Origin: Chloroflexota bacterium
Lineage (GTDB): Bacteria > Chloroflexota > UBA6077 > JACCZL01
Direction of reading: 5' to 3'
Assembly: GCA_020845495.1 (NCBI GenBank)
Contig: JADLFM010000128.1
Location: 372,001-436,000, forward strand
Length of the DNA stretch: 64,000 nucleotides
In this document: piece after piece, positions 43,382 to 51,641 of the stretch
Layout: every line of letters starts with the position of its first letter
Numbering within the stretch: the stretch's first letter is position 1
Program-made: the position numbers and the translations under genes
The notes under the pieces: model-generated
Told to the model about the DNA's origin: nothing
Seen by the model: the letters and a program-made list of their open reading frames with translations, nothing else
The model's database searches: none

Positions 43382-44303
43382 CGATCGCTTCCTGTAGCCA
43401 GCGTGGGCGAGAGGCGCGCTCGAGTGCGCGCTCGGTCGTCTCGCCGGGGCCGCGCAGGCGCTCGGAGAGATACGTCACGTAGGCTGCTCGGTGCGCGTCA
43501 ACGCCTGGAAAAAACGGTTCGTCACCCAGCCACGCGCCGGGAAGATCGGCCACGATCTGCTGAAAGACGGCGTCGCTCAGGCGGGGCCGCAAGCGTGCGT
43601 CAGCCGCTTCGAGGTCGCCGGCGAGGCCGAGCAGCACGTGATCCTTGATCTGGGGGAACGGTGAGTGAACCCGCGCCGGCCAGCCCTCCCAACGATGATG
43701 GACGTAGAGGGCCGCGCCGTGGTCGATCAGCCAGAGGCGGCCGTGACTGACGAGCAGATTCGAGTTACGGGGCGTACGGTCGACGTTCGTGACGAAGGCA
43801 TCGAGCCAGACGATGTCGGCGGCAAGCTCGGGTGAGACGTCGCAATCCACGGCCGGATCGAATGGTAGCGCGCCGGCGAGGTAGGCCAGTCCGAAGTTTG
43901 CGCCGACGCTGCCGCGCAGGATGTCCTGGATCTCTGGGTCCGGCTCAGCCTGCCCGAAGCCGTCGGCCAGATCGATGATGGCTGGCATCGGCACTGGCAG
44001 GTCGAGAGCGCGGGCGATGCTGGCCACGATCTGCTCGGCGATGAGCGCCTTCGCACCCTGACCGGCGCCTCGAAACTTGACGACGTACGGCCCGTCCTCG
44101 GCGGTCTCGACCACGGCCGGCAGCGAACCGCCCTCGCGGAGCGGCACAGCGTAGCGCATGCCAGTCAGGCGAGGCGTCCCCAGACTAGCGCCGCCGGTCG
44201 AGCCTCTGGCTGGGGCTGCGCGGCTTGCAGTGCTCTCTCGCGAGTCGCCGTTCGCGTGGCCGGTACGGGTGGTCTGGTTGTTGGTGTCGGAATACTCGCT
44301 CAC
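43320..44303 (-). CDS. HipA-like kinase family protein
   Basis: A 327-residue protein with a HipA-type kinase core. The start is taken as the GTG at 44303, because the upstream part of the frame, to 44564, is made of direct repeats. An ATP-binding Lys is likely in PYVVKFRGAG. The catalytic loop reads DAFVTNVDRTPRNSNLLV (Asp175, Asn180), and the metal-binding Asp is in WLIDHG (Asp194). Canonical HipA phosphorylates glutamyl-tRNA synthetase, but this compact form is partnered with DUF3037 instead of HipB. No HTH antitoxin gene is adjacent. It may be a kinase with another target. Confidence 0.82.
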   Translation of the reverse strand: MSEYSDTNNQTTRTGHANGDSRESTASRAAPARGSTGGASLGTPRLTGMRYAVPLREGGSLPAVVETAEDGPYVVKFRGAGQGAKALIAEQIVASIARALDLPVPMPAIIDLADGFGQAEPDPEIQDILRGSVGANFGLAYLAGALPFDPAVDCDVSPELAADIVWLDAFVTNVDRTPRNSNLLVSHGRLWLIDHGAALYVHHRWEGWPARVHSPFPQIKDHVLLGLAGDLEAADARLRPRLSDAVFQQIVADLPGAWLGDEPFFPGVDAHRAAYVTYLSERLRGPGETTERALERASRPRWLQEAIDARRRGPERLSIRQTHRVGE

Positions 44304-44400
44304 CCGATCATGCTGACATGCCGGCGGCGCTCGGCACCAGTGCGGAGCGAGACGGCAGCCGGCCTGTGTCGGCCATGCCCCCTCTCGTCGAAGAGGGGTA

Positions 44401-44515
44401 GAGCCAGCACGTGGACGTCTGACGGCAGCACGACGGCCAGGCCGGAGGCTGCGGAGATGGGTGGAGCCAGCACGTGGACGCTTGACGGCAGCATGACGGC
44501 CAGGCCGGAGGCTGC
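44401..44515. repeat. Direct repeat, two 52-bp copies with 63-bp period
   Basis: Copies at 44401-44452 and 44464-44515 both begin GAGCCAGCACGTGGACG and differ at three positions. They lie between the unknown gene at 44573 and the start of the HipA-like gene. The period is a multiple of three, so reading frames across it stay open and give a false N-terminal extension to the kinase. Confidence 0.85.
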
Positions 44516-44572
44516 TTCCAGCAGGGATGGATCGGAGCAGCATCCGAAGGTACGGGCATCGCATGTTAGGAG

Positions 44573-44992
44573 TCAGGTTGGTTTCCAGTCCTTGCGTATG
44601 CTGTCGCGGATTTGCTCGTAGCGCTTGCCGTGTTGGAGGGCATCCTCGATGGCAGGCACGAAGACCTGATGGTAGAACGCCGGCCCCATCCGCTCCACGA
44701 TCTCCCGCTCGAAGAGGGCGCTCGTCTGCGGCTCATCGTCGAGGGTGTGCCACTTGCCGTCCACGAGCGGCGGCGTCGGTTCCACGTGCTCGTCCTGCTC
44801 GCCCCGGTGGCCGGCGGGCCGCCTGCCGGCCCGCAACGTCGCCCCGCCGAAGCGACGACTAGCGACGACCTTGGCGATCCAGAGCCCGTAGCCCATCGCC
44901 ACGTCCTCGGGCATGCCGGAGCGCTCCTCTTCTTGCTTGCGATACTCGGCGAACACGTCGAAGCGGCGGATCGGACGGTCTGGGGTGAGCAT
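44573..44992 (-). CDS. Conserved-looking hypothetical protein
   Basis: A 139-residue soluble protein. The ATG at 44992 is chosen because GGAGAA lies seven bases upstream; the frame is open to 45409 but that part overlaps the divergent permease. Acidic and aromatic residues are frequent (RRFDVFAEYRKQEEERSGMPEDVAMGYGLWIAKVVASRRFG), and the C-terminus is helical and charged (QHGKRYEQIRDSIRKDWKPT). I do not recognise a family. It may be expressed with the HipA-like/DUF3037 pair, which follows on the same strand. Confidence 0.65.
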   Translation of the reverse strand: MLTPDRPIRRFDVFAEYRKQEEERSGMPEDVAMGYGLWIAKVVASRRFGGATLRAGRRPAGHRGEQDEHVEPTPPLVDGKWHTLDDEPQTSALFEREIVERMGPAFYHQVFVPAIEDALQHGKRYEQIRDSIRKDWKPT

Positions 44993-45212
44993 GCGGCCGT
45001 TCTCCTCACACGTTGTCCTGGCTCGGCATCGCCTCGGGCGTAGCGTTCTCGCGGTCACGGCCGAGCCTCCACGTGCTGGTGCAGGCCGCGTACCTGCCCG
45101 ACGGTGGTTACAACCCCCTTCCAGTTTCTTCCCTGCCCCCTGGTTACGGGGTGGCGGGTCCGGTATCGTCGGCTGCGGCGTCGCGCAGAGTGGCGGCGTG
45201 GGAGCGAGCGGC

Positions 45213-46628
45213 ATGATCGAGTGGCGCGAGAAGCGGTCCGGGCTGATCGCCCCGGACGAGCGACTGCCCTGGCCGGGTACCGTGGCGATGGGCTTGCAGC
45301 ACGTGCTGGCGATGTTCGGATCGACTGTTGTCGCGCCGCTCATCATGGGTTTCGATCCGAACCTCGCCATCCTCTTCTCGGGCATCGGCACACTGCTTTT
45401 CTTCGCCATCGTCGGCGGGCGGGTGCCGAGCTATCTGGGCTCCAGTTTCGCGTTCATCGGGCCGGTCGCGGCGGTCATCGGCTCCCAGGCGGCTGGCACC
45501 TTCAACGGCGCCGCGATCCCGGCCGCGCTGGGTGGCATCGTCGTCGCCGGCCTGATCTACGCGATCATCGGCGGCCTGGTGCACGTGACCGGCTCGGGCT
45601 GGATTGACGCACTGATGCCGCCGCTGGTGACGGGCGCGGTCGTGATGATCATCGGGCTGAACCTGGCGGGCGCCGCCCGGAACCTCGCGGCAGCCAGCCC
45701 CTTCCTGGCCGTCGTCACGCTGGTGAGCGTGCTGGCTATCGGGCTGTGGACGCGGGGCTTAGTGGCACGACTGCCGATCCTGCTTGGGACGGTCGTTGGC
45801 TACCTGGTGGCGCTGCTGGTGGGCGGCACGAGCGCGGCCGGCACCACCTACGGCTCGGTCGTCGTACAGGGGGTGGACGTCGCGCGGATCGCCGACGCGC
45901 CCTGGTTCGGCGTTCCGGCCTTCGTCGCGCCTACGTTCGACTGGCGGGCGATCGCCTTGATCGCGCCGGTCGCCCTGGTGCTGATCGCCGAGAATACCGG
46001 TCACGTCAAAGCGGTGGAGGCGATGACTGGCCGCCCCTTGATGCGCTTCCTCGGGCGTGCCTTCATCGGTGACGGCATCGCGACGATGGTAGCCGGGCTT
46101 GGCGGCGGAACTGGCGTCACTACCTACGCCGAGAATATCGGCGTAATGGCCATGACGCGGGTCTATTCGACGCTGCTGTTCGTGGTTGCCGCGCTCGCCG
46201 CAATTCTGCTCGGGTTCTCTCCGAAGTTCGGCGCGCTCGTGGGTACGATCCCGACCGGCGTGATCGGCGGGGTGGTGACGGTGCTTTTCGGCCTGATCGC
46301 GATCACTGGCGCGCGAATCTGGGTCGAGAACCGCGTCGATTTCACCAGGGGCGCGAACCTGTTCGTGGCGGCAACTGTGCTGATCGTGGGCGCCGCCGAC
46401 TATACCCTGCGGCTCGGGGACTTCGAGCTGGCGGGTATCGGGCTGGGGACGTTCGGGGCGATCGTGCTCTACCAGATCTTCAAGTATGCGCCTGGCGACG
46501 CAGATGCGGATCTTGGCCCCGATGCAGCGGTGTCGGCCAGCGTACTATCGGTGCGGATCGATGGCCGCCGGCGCGAAGCGCTCGCAACGAATGGTGAGGC
46601 ACGATCCCGCAAGCGCCGCCGGCGGTGA
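45213..46628 (+). CDS. NCS2-family nucleobase permease (uracil/xanthine type)
   Basis: A 471-residue transporter with about 12-14 membrane segments. The family signature MGLQHVLAMFGSTVVAPLIMGFDP is near residue 25. The substrate and ion-site segment VALVLIAENTGHVKAVEAMTG is near residue 255, and GLGGGTGVTTYAENIGVMAMTRVYS is near residue 295. The last carries the NCS2 motif for uracil and xanthine transporters. The ATG at 45213 follows GGAG; the open frame extends to 44913. A basic tail, RSRKRRRR, ends the protein. Substrate: uracil, xanthine or a related base; not resolved. Confidence 0.92.
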   Translation: MIEWREKRSGLIAPDERLPWPGTVAMGLQHVLAMFGSTVVAPLIMGFDPNLAILFSGIGTLLFFAIVGGRVPSYLGSSFAFIGPVAAVIGSQAAGTFNGAAIPAALGGIVVAGLIYAIIGGLVHVTGSGWIDALMPPLVTGAVVMIIGLNLAGAARNLAAASPFLAVVTLVSVLAIGLWTRGLVARLPILLGTVVGYLVALLVGGTSAAGTTYGSVVVQGVDVARIADAPWFGVPAFVAPTFDWRAIALIAPVALVLIAENTGHVKAVEAMTGRPLMRFLGRAFIGDGIATMVAGLGGGTGVTTYAENIGVMAMTRVYSTLLFVVAALAAILLGFSPKFGALVGTIPTGVIGGVVTVLFGLIAITGARIWVENRVDFTRGANLFVAATVLIVGAADYTLRLGDFELAGIGLGTFGAIVLYQIFKYAPGDADADLGPDAAVSASVLSVRIDGRRREALATNGEARSRKRRRR

Positions 46629-46752
46629 CCCTTTCACCTACGGCCTCCGTTCTGGAGACCGGCCCGCCACGTGCAGGCCCCGATGCCACGCAGCGGCGTC
46701 CGGGGCTCTCCCGTACCTGGGAGAGGAGTTGGAGGGCGAGGGGACACCTCGG

Positions 46753-47559
46753 TCAGGGGGTTGGGGAGCACGGGGGCCACTGACGGGCCCGGGCGGGCAG
46801 GTGCGGGGCGATCCGGCGGCAGGCGGCCGTGCCCAGGTCGAAAGCTGTCTGCTGGGCGGGGCTCCAGTTGAATCCGTAGGCGGCACGGATGACCGGCGGC
46901 AGCAGCCCTGCCGTCACCAGGGCGTAGGGAACCCTCAGCGGGAGATCGACGAGTCCGGCCAGGCCGGGCGCGCCGTGGAAGAGGGCGCGACAGAGCATGC
47001 GTGCGGTGGGGCCGACGACGATCTGCCCGCTCCTGTACATCTCCTCCAGGTAGGTGTGAAGCTCGGCGTACGTAGCCGGAAGTACCTCGACCGGGACACC
47101 CAGCAATGCCGTCGTCGGGCGGGTCTCGGCGCAGTAGCGGTCCGTCTCCGCACTGCTGAGCGGCTCGACGAGCGTCTGATACGCCAGCAGCGTCGAGTCG
47201 ATCAAGGTGGCGTGGACCCAGCGCAGCAGTTCCGGGTCGCGGGCCGAGTAGGGATGACCGGAGGGGAATCGGCCGACCTGCTCGTGCAACTGGCCGGACA
47301 CCCGTCCGTGGATGGCGTCGATGGCACGAGCCGTCTGCTGCGCTTGTTCGGGTGTCCCGAAGGTGAATGTCAGCATCGCGGCGCGCGTCCGTTGGAAGCG
47401 CTCGATCTTGTGGCGGGGCGACGCTCGGAAGCCGCTGTAGTCCGCGACGCCGGCTGCGACGAGCGGATGGGCGAACTGGAGGAGGACGGCGCGCCCCCAA
47501 CCGAGGATCGCCAGCCGCTCGCCGTTGATTCGCTGCACCACCGAGCCGGAGAGCGCCAT
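46753..47559 (-). CDS. MpaB/DUF2236-family oxygenase-like protein
   Basis: A 268-residue all-helical protein of the DUF2236/MpaB family, which includes the haem-containing latex-clearing protein and mycophenolic-acid oxygenase MpaB. The N-terminal segment AILGWGRAVLLQFAHPLVAAGVADYSGFRASP carries the conserved HP, and HATLIDSTLLAYQTLVEPLS follows in the middle. These proteins bind haem b through conserved His/Lys. The ATG at 47559 has no ribosome binding site but is preceded by TATAGT six bases upstream, which fits a leaderless transcript. Substrate unknown. Confidence 0.83.
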   Translation of the reverse strand: MALSGSVVQRINGERLAILGWGRAVLLQFAHPLVAAGVADYSGFRASPRHKIERFQRTRAAMLTFTFGTPEQAQQTARAIDAIHGRVSGQLHEQVGRFPSGHPYSARDPELLRWVHATLIDSTLLAYQTLVEPLSSAETDRYCAETRPTTALLGVPVEVLPATYAELHTYLEEMYRSGQIVVGPTARMLCRALFHGAPGLAGLVDLPLRVPYALVTAGLLPPVIRAAYGFNWSPAQQTAFDLGTAACRRIAPHLPARARQWPPCSPTP

Positions 47560-47565
47560 GGGACA

Positions 47566-47571
47566 ACTATA
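47566..47571 (-). promoter_or_regulatory. Possible -10 element for a leaderless mRNA
   Basis: TATAGT sits six bases before the ATG of the MpaB-family gene, the spacing expected if transcription starts at the start codon. No -35 match was found. Confidence 0.35.
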
Positions 47572-47651
47572 GCGACTGCCCTGACCGGGCGTCCTTGTAC
47601 GGGACACCCGGTCGAGGCCGTCGAGGATGAGGCATACCCTGATGGGGTGGC

Positions 47652-49436
47652 TCAGGCGCCCGCAAGCTCCGTCGATGTGGCCTCTGGCGCCATCTCGGCC
47701 ACAAGCTCCGTCGGCGCGACCCCTGGCGCCATCTCGATGGTCCGCTCGTGGAAGGCCGCGAGCTTCGGGCGGTGAGCGATGCTGACGACCGTCGCGTTCG
47801 GCAGGCGTTCGCGGAGCGCGCTGTACAGGTGCTCTTCAGTCGACTCGTCGAGCGCAGATGTTGCTTCGTCCATGAACAACCAGTCTGGGCGATGGAGGAG
47901 CGCGCGGGCGACCGCCAGCCGCTGCTGCTCGCCACCCGAGAGCGCCATGCTCCAGTTATGAGTTTCGTCCAGACGTTCAAGGAACGGCTCCATGTGCGTG
48001 GCTCGCAGGACGTCGCGGATCTCGTCGTCGCTGTAGACGCCAGTGTCGGACGGGTAAATCACTGCCTCTCGGAGCGTGCCGATCGGTATGTACGGCTTCT
48101 GGGGCAAGAACAGCGCTCGCGCCGATGCCGGCACCTTCACCTTGCCGTGCCCGAACGGCCAGATGCCGGCCAGCGCGCGGAACAACGTGCTCTTGCCAGT
48201 CCCGGTCGGTCCCTTGATGAGCACGTTGTGCCCTGGCTTGAAGGTGAGGTCGGTACCAGTCAGGAGCACCTGACCGTTCGGCAGCAGGACGTCTAGCCCC
48301 TGCGCCTCGATGTCGGGAGCACCGTTCTGTACGACTTCGATGGCGTCGTGTCGAGCCGCCTCGACGCGTGCGTGTTCCAGCGCCCCCTGGAACGTCAGCA
48401 GTCGGTCGACGCTGGCTTTCCAGTTCGCGATCGTGCCGTAGCTGTCCACAAACCAGGAGAGGGAATCCTGCACTTGCCCGAAGGCCTGGGAGATCTGGAG
48501 CACTTCACCTAGCGAGATCTGGCCGGAGAACAGCCGTGGCGCAGCCACCAGGAACGGGAAGATGAGCGCGACCTGGGCGTAGCCGACGGTGAAGGAGGTC
48601 AGGTGCTTGGTGTAGCGCATCAACTCCCACCAGTTGGCCCGGATCCGCTCGAAGCGAGTGAGCAGGCGATCCTGCTCGGATCGCTCGCCGCGATACAGCG
48701 CGACGCCCTCCGCATTCTCACGCAAGCGAACCAGGCTGAAGCGGAAGTCGGCTTCGTATCGCTCCTGCTGGAAATTCAGACCGATCAAGCGCCGTCCCAC
48801 AAAGTGGGTCGCCACGCTGCCGACGAGCGCGTAGATGATCGCGACCCACACCAGATAGCCCGGTATGCTGAAGGCGGTGTCGCCGACCGTGAAGTCGAGC
48901 GGGCCGGACAGTCCCCAGAGGATCACGATGAAGGACAGCAGCGTCACGACCGACGACAGCAGGCCGAGCCCGAGCGACAGCGCGCCGGACGTGACGCTCC
49001 GAAGGTCTTCGGCGATGCGCTGGTCTGGGTTGTCGGCGCCACGATTGCGAAGCTCGAGACGGTAGTATGCCTGCTTCTCCAGCCACGCTCCGACGTACTG
49101 CTTCGTGAGCCAGGTTCGCCAGCGCATCTCGAGCATCTGCGTCAGATAGAGTCGGTACACCGCCGCGACGATGGCCAGCGCGGCCAGCACCGAGAAGTAC
49201 AGGATCGACCCCCAGAACGCGCCGCCGTTGCGCTGATCGAGGATGTTGTAGAACTCTCGGTACCACTGGTTCAGCAGCACGCTGATGTACACTCGTCCGA
49301 GCGTCAGCCCGACGACGGTACCGAGCAGGATCCAGGCGCGCCAGCGTTCGTCGGAGTGCCAGTAGGGAGTGACGAGCGCCCACAGTTGCTTGAGAAACGC
49401 GGTGCCTTCGCCGAGCCTGCGTCGACTCATACCCAT
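47652..49436 (-). CDS. ABC transporter, fused permease and ATPase (SbmA/BacA-like, ABCD type)
   Basis: A 594-residue half-transporter. Membrane spans run over the first 330 residues (ILLGTVVGLTLGRVYISVLL and others). The family-specific NPDQRIAEDL follows the second span pair. The ATPase has Walker A GPTGTGKST, signature LSGGEQQR, Walker B WLFMDEATSALDE and an H-loop at SIAHRP. The ABCD/YddA group transports vitamins or peptides and homologues include the peptide carrier BacA. The C-terminus ends in an odd Ala/Pro/Glu repeat (APTELVAEMAPEATSTELAG). No partner gene is needed because it would act as a homodimer. Confidence 0.9.
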   Translation of the reverse strand: MGMSRRRLGEGTAFLKQLWALVTPYWHSDERWRAWILLGTVVGLTLGRVYISVLLNQWYREFYNILDQRNGGAFWGSILYFSVLAALAIVAAVYRLYLTQMLEMRWRTWLTKQYVGAWLEKQAYYRLELRNRGADNPDQRIAEDLRSVTSGALSLGLGLLSSVVTLLSFIVILWGLSGPLDFTVGDTAFSIPGYLVWVAIIYALVGSVATHFVGRRLIGLNFQQERYEADFRFSLVRLRENAEGVALYRGERSEQDRLLTRFERIRANWWELMRYTKHLTSFTVGYAQVALIFPFLVAAPRLFSGQISLGEVLQISQAFGQVQDSLSWFVDSYGTIANWKASVDRLLTFQGALEHARVEAARHDAIEVVQNGAPDIEAQGLDVLLPNGQVLLTGTDLTFKPGHNVLIKGPTGTGKSTLFRALAGIWPFGHGKVKVPASARALFLPQKPYIPIGTLREAVIYPSDTGVYSDDEIRDVLRATHMEPFLERLDETHNWSMALSGGEQQRLAVARALLHRPDWLFMDEATSALDESTEEHLYSALRERLPNATVVSIAHRPKLAAFHERTIEMAPGVAPTELVAEMAPEATSTELAGA

Positions 49437-49815
49437 CGTCTGTCTGTACCGGGGGCACCGGATCGAGCGGCCAGCCGAGCCTGCTCTTGACGGCGACCTT
49501 GCGCCTTTCTACCGGGACTCTTCGATCGGGTCGGGGCGCCCGTTCCCACGCTCCTCGGATCCGTGCCTGTCAAACGGAGCCGGCTGGATTGTCGGGACGA
49601 CGTCGGGCGGGCCGCGTCCGAATCGTGGGTACATCGTACCCGCAATCGGGCGTGAACGCTGTTCGTTTTTTGACACCCTGGGGACCACTTCATACTGGCA
49701 ATCGGCGTACCACATGCGGTCGTCGCCGGGCACACGCTTCTCACCCGCCTCGACGTGCACAGCTATGCCGTCGATGGCTGCCCCCGGCCGAGCATCTGGT
49801 CGACCGGCGTCAGCG
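49437..49815. other. Intergenic region without a supported gene
   Basis: About 380 bases between the SbmA-like gene start and the end of the peptide-permease operon. A reverse frame of 83 codons (49509-49760) has no recognisable motif and is left out. The SbmA-like promoter is expected near the left end. Confidence 0.4.
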
Positions 49816-50718
49816 TCAGAGCCGCAGGCGCGGATCCAGCACGTCTCGCAGGCCGTCGCCGAAGAAGTTGATCCCGATCACCGTCAATGAAATGGCGAGG
49901 CCGGGGAACGCGGTCAACCACCATGCATTCGTCATCATGTAGTCCCGCCCCTCGGCGACCATCGTGCCCCAGCTTGGCGTTCCGACCGGTGCGCCGACCC
50001 CGATGAAGCTCAGGCTGGACTCGAGGACGATCATCAAGGCCATTTGCTGCGTGAACACCACGATGATCGGGGTCCAGGCGTTCTGGAGCACGTGGCGGGT
50101 CAGGATGCGCGCATCGCCGGCGCCGATCGAGCGCGCGGCCTCGACGTACGTCAACTCACGTAGGGTCAGGGTACTCGCCCGCACGCTTCGCGCGAAGATC
50201 ACCCAGTTGGTGACTGCCAGCACGATGACCAGATTGGTCAGGCTCGGCCCAAGCGCCGCCGCGATGGCGATGGCAAGCAGAATCGTCGGGATCGCAAGTT
50301 GCACGTCCGCGATTCGCATCACCAGGACGTCGAGCCGGCCCCCAAAGTAGCCGGACAGCAGCCCCAGCACGACACCGGCCGCGCTTGCCAGCAGTACGGC
50401 GGAGGCCGAAACTCCGAGCGAGACTCGCCCGCCGTAGAGCACCCGGCTCAGCACGTCCCGCCCGCTCTGATCGGTGCCCATTACGTGGAACGTCCCGACC
50501 CGCGACGTGCCGAGCGGCGGGACGAGCCGCAGGCGCGGGTTCACCTCCATGGGGTCATAGGGGGAGAGCAGCCCGGCCGCGAGCGCGCTACCGGCGATGA
50601 AGAAGATCAGCGCCAGACCCACCAGGACGCGGCGGTTTCGCCAGAAGCGGCCCAACAGCCGCGTCCGTGTCCGTGCCGGCGCCATCGCCGCGCCTGCTGC
50701 CGCCACCACCGCCGTCAT
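49816..50718 (-). CDS. ABC transporter permease, DppC/OppC type
   Basis: A 300-residue permease of the dipeptide/oligopeptide/nickel family. The N-terminal hydrophobic segment VLVGLALIFFIAGSALAAGLL is followed by the periplasmic motif HVMGTDQSGRDVLSRVLYGGRVSLGV, diagnostic of DppC. The coupling loop is VEAARSIGAGDARILTRHVLQNAWTP. The start overlaps the stop of the DppB-type gene upstream (ATGA). No ATPase gene (DppD/DppF type) follows it, as would be usual. Confidence 0.92.
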   Translation of the reverse strand: MTAVVAAAGAAMAPARTRTRLLGRFWRNRRVLVGLALIFFIAGSALAAGLLSPYDPMEVNPRLRLVPPLGTSRVGTFHVMGTDQSGRDVLSRVLYGGRVSLGVSASAVLLASAAGVVLGLLSGYFGGRLDVLVMRIADVQLAIPTILLAIAIAAALGPSLTNLVIVLAVTNWVIFARSVRASTLTLRELTYVEAARSIGAGDARILTRHVLQNAWTPIIVVFTQQMALMIVLESSLSFIGVGAPVGTPSWGTMVAEGRDYMMTNAWWLTAFPGLAISLTVIGINFFGDGLRDVLDPRLRL

Positions 50719-51635
50719 CGATATTGAATCCGTGGATCGAGGTAGGCGTACAGGACGTCTACCAGCAGGTTCAGGAAGACGAAGAAGACCGAGAGCATCA
50801 ACACGGCCGCCTGAATCAGCGGGTAGTCACGCGAACTGATCGCGCGGTACACCACCGTCCCGACGCCCGGCCACGCGAACACCGTTTCCGTGATGACGGC
50901 TCCACCGAGCAGTGCTCCGAGCTGTAAGCCGACCACCGTAATGACCGGGATCATCAGGTTGACCAGCGCGTGCCGCCCGAGCACCACCCGCTCCGAGAGA
51001 CCTTTCATTCGCGCCGTGCGAATGTAGTCTTCTGAGAGGACGTCGAGCATGCCGCTGCGCACGAGCCGGGTCGTCAGCGCCATCAGGTAGGCCCCGAGGG
51101 TCACGGCCGGTAGCACCAGGTGCTCCGGCCCCCCGCTGCCAGTTGTCGGGAGCCAGCCGAGCGAGACGGCGAACACCGACATCAGCACCAGCCCGAGCCA
51201 GAACGGCGGGACCGACTGACCGATCATCGCCAGGCCCATGGCCAGAAAGTCCCAGATGGAGTCCCGCCGCACCGCCGACAAGATGCCGAGCGGGATGGCG
51301 AGGCTCAGAGCCAACGCGAGCGCGACGCCGGCCAGCAGGAGGGTGTACGGCAAGGCATCCGCCAGAATCTCGACGGCCGGCTTACTGAAGAACAGCGACG
51401 TGCCCAGGTCGCCCTGGGCCGCCCGCGCCAGGAAGTACAGGTACTGGACCGGCACCGGCCGGTCCAGCCCAAGCTCTTGCCGAAGCTGCGCCCGCTGCTC
51501 GTCGGAAGCCGCTTCCGGCAACATCACCGAGACCGGATCGCCCGGCACCAGCCGGATCAGCAGGAACACCACGATCGAGACGCCGAGCAGGACGCCGACC
51601 GACTGCACCAACCGCTGGAGCAGGTACCGTCCCAT
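50715..51635 (-). CDS. ABC transporter permease, DppB/OppB type
   Basis: A 306-residue permease. The start MGRYLLQRLVQSVGVLLGVSIVVFLLIRLVPGDPV is the family hallmark. The coupling loop lies in YIRTARMKGLSERVVLGRHALVNLMIP. It follows the binding-protein gene by six bases and overlaps the DppC-type gene, so all three form one operon. Confidence 0.93.
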   Translation of the reverse strand: MGRYLLQRLVQSVGVLLGVSIVVFLLIRLVPGDPVSVMLPEAASDEQRAQLRQELGLDRPVPVQYLYFLARAAQGDLGTSLFFSKPAVEILADALPYTLLLAGVALALALSLAIPLGILSAVRRDSIWDFLAMGLAMIGQSVPPFWLGLVLMSVFAVSLGWLPTTGSGGPEHLVLPAVTLGAYLMALTTRLVRSGMLDVLSEDYIRTARMKGLSERVVLGRHALVNLMIPVITVVGLQLGALLGGAVITETVFAWPGVGTVVYRAISSRDYPLIQAAVLMLSVFFVFLNLLVDVLYAYLDPRIQYR

Positions 51636-51641
51636 CGCCGA

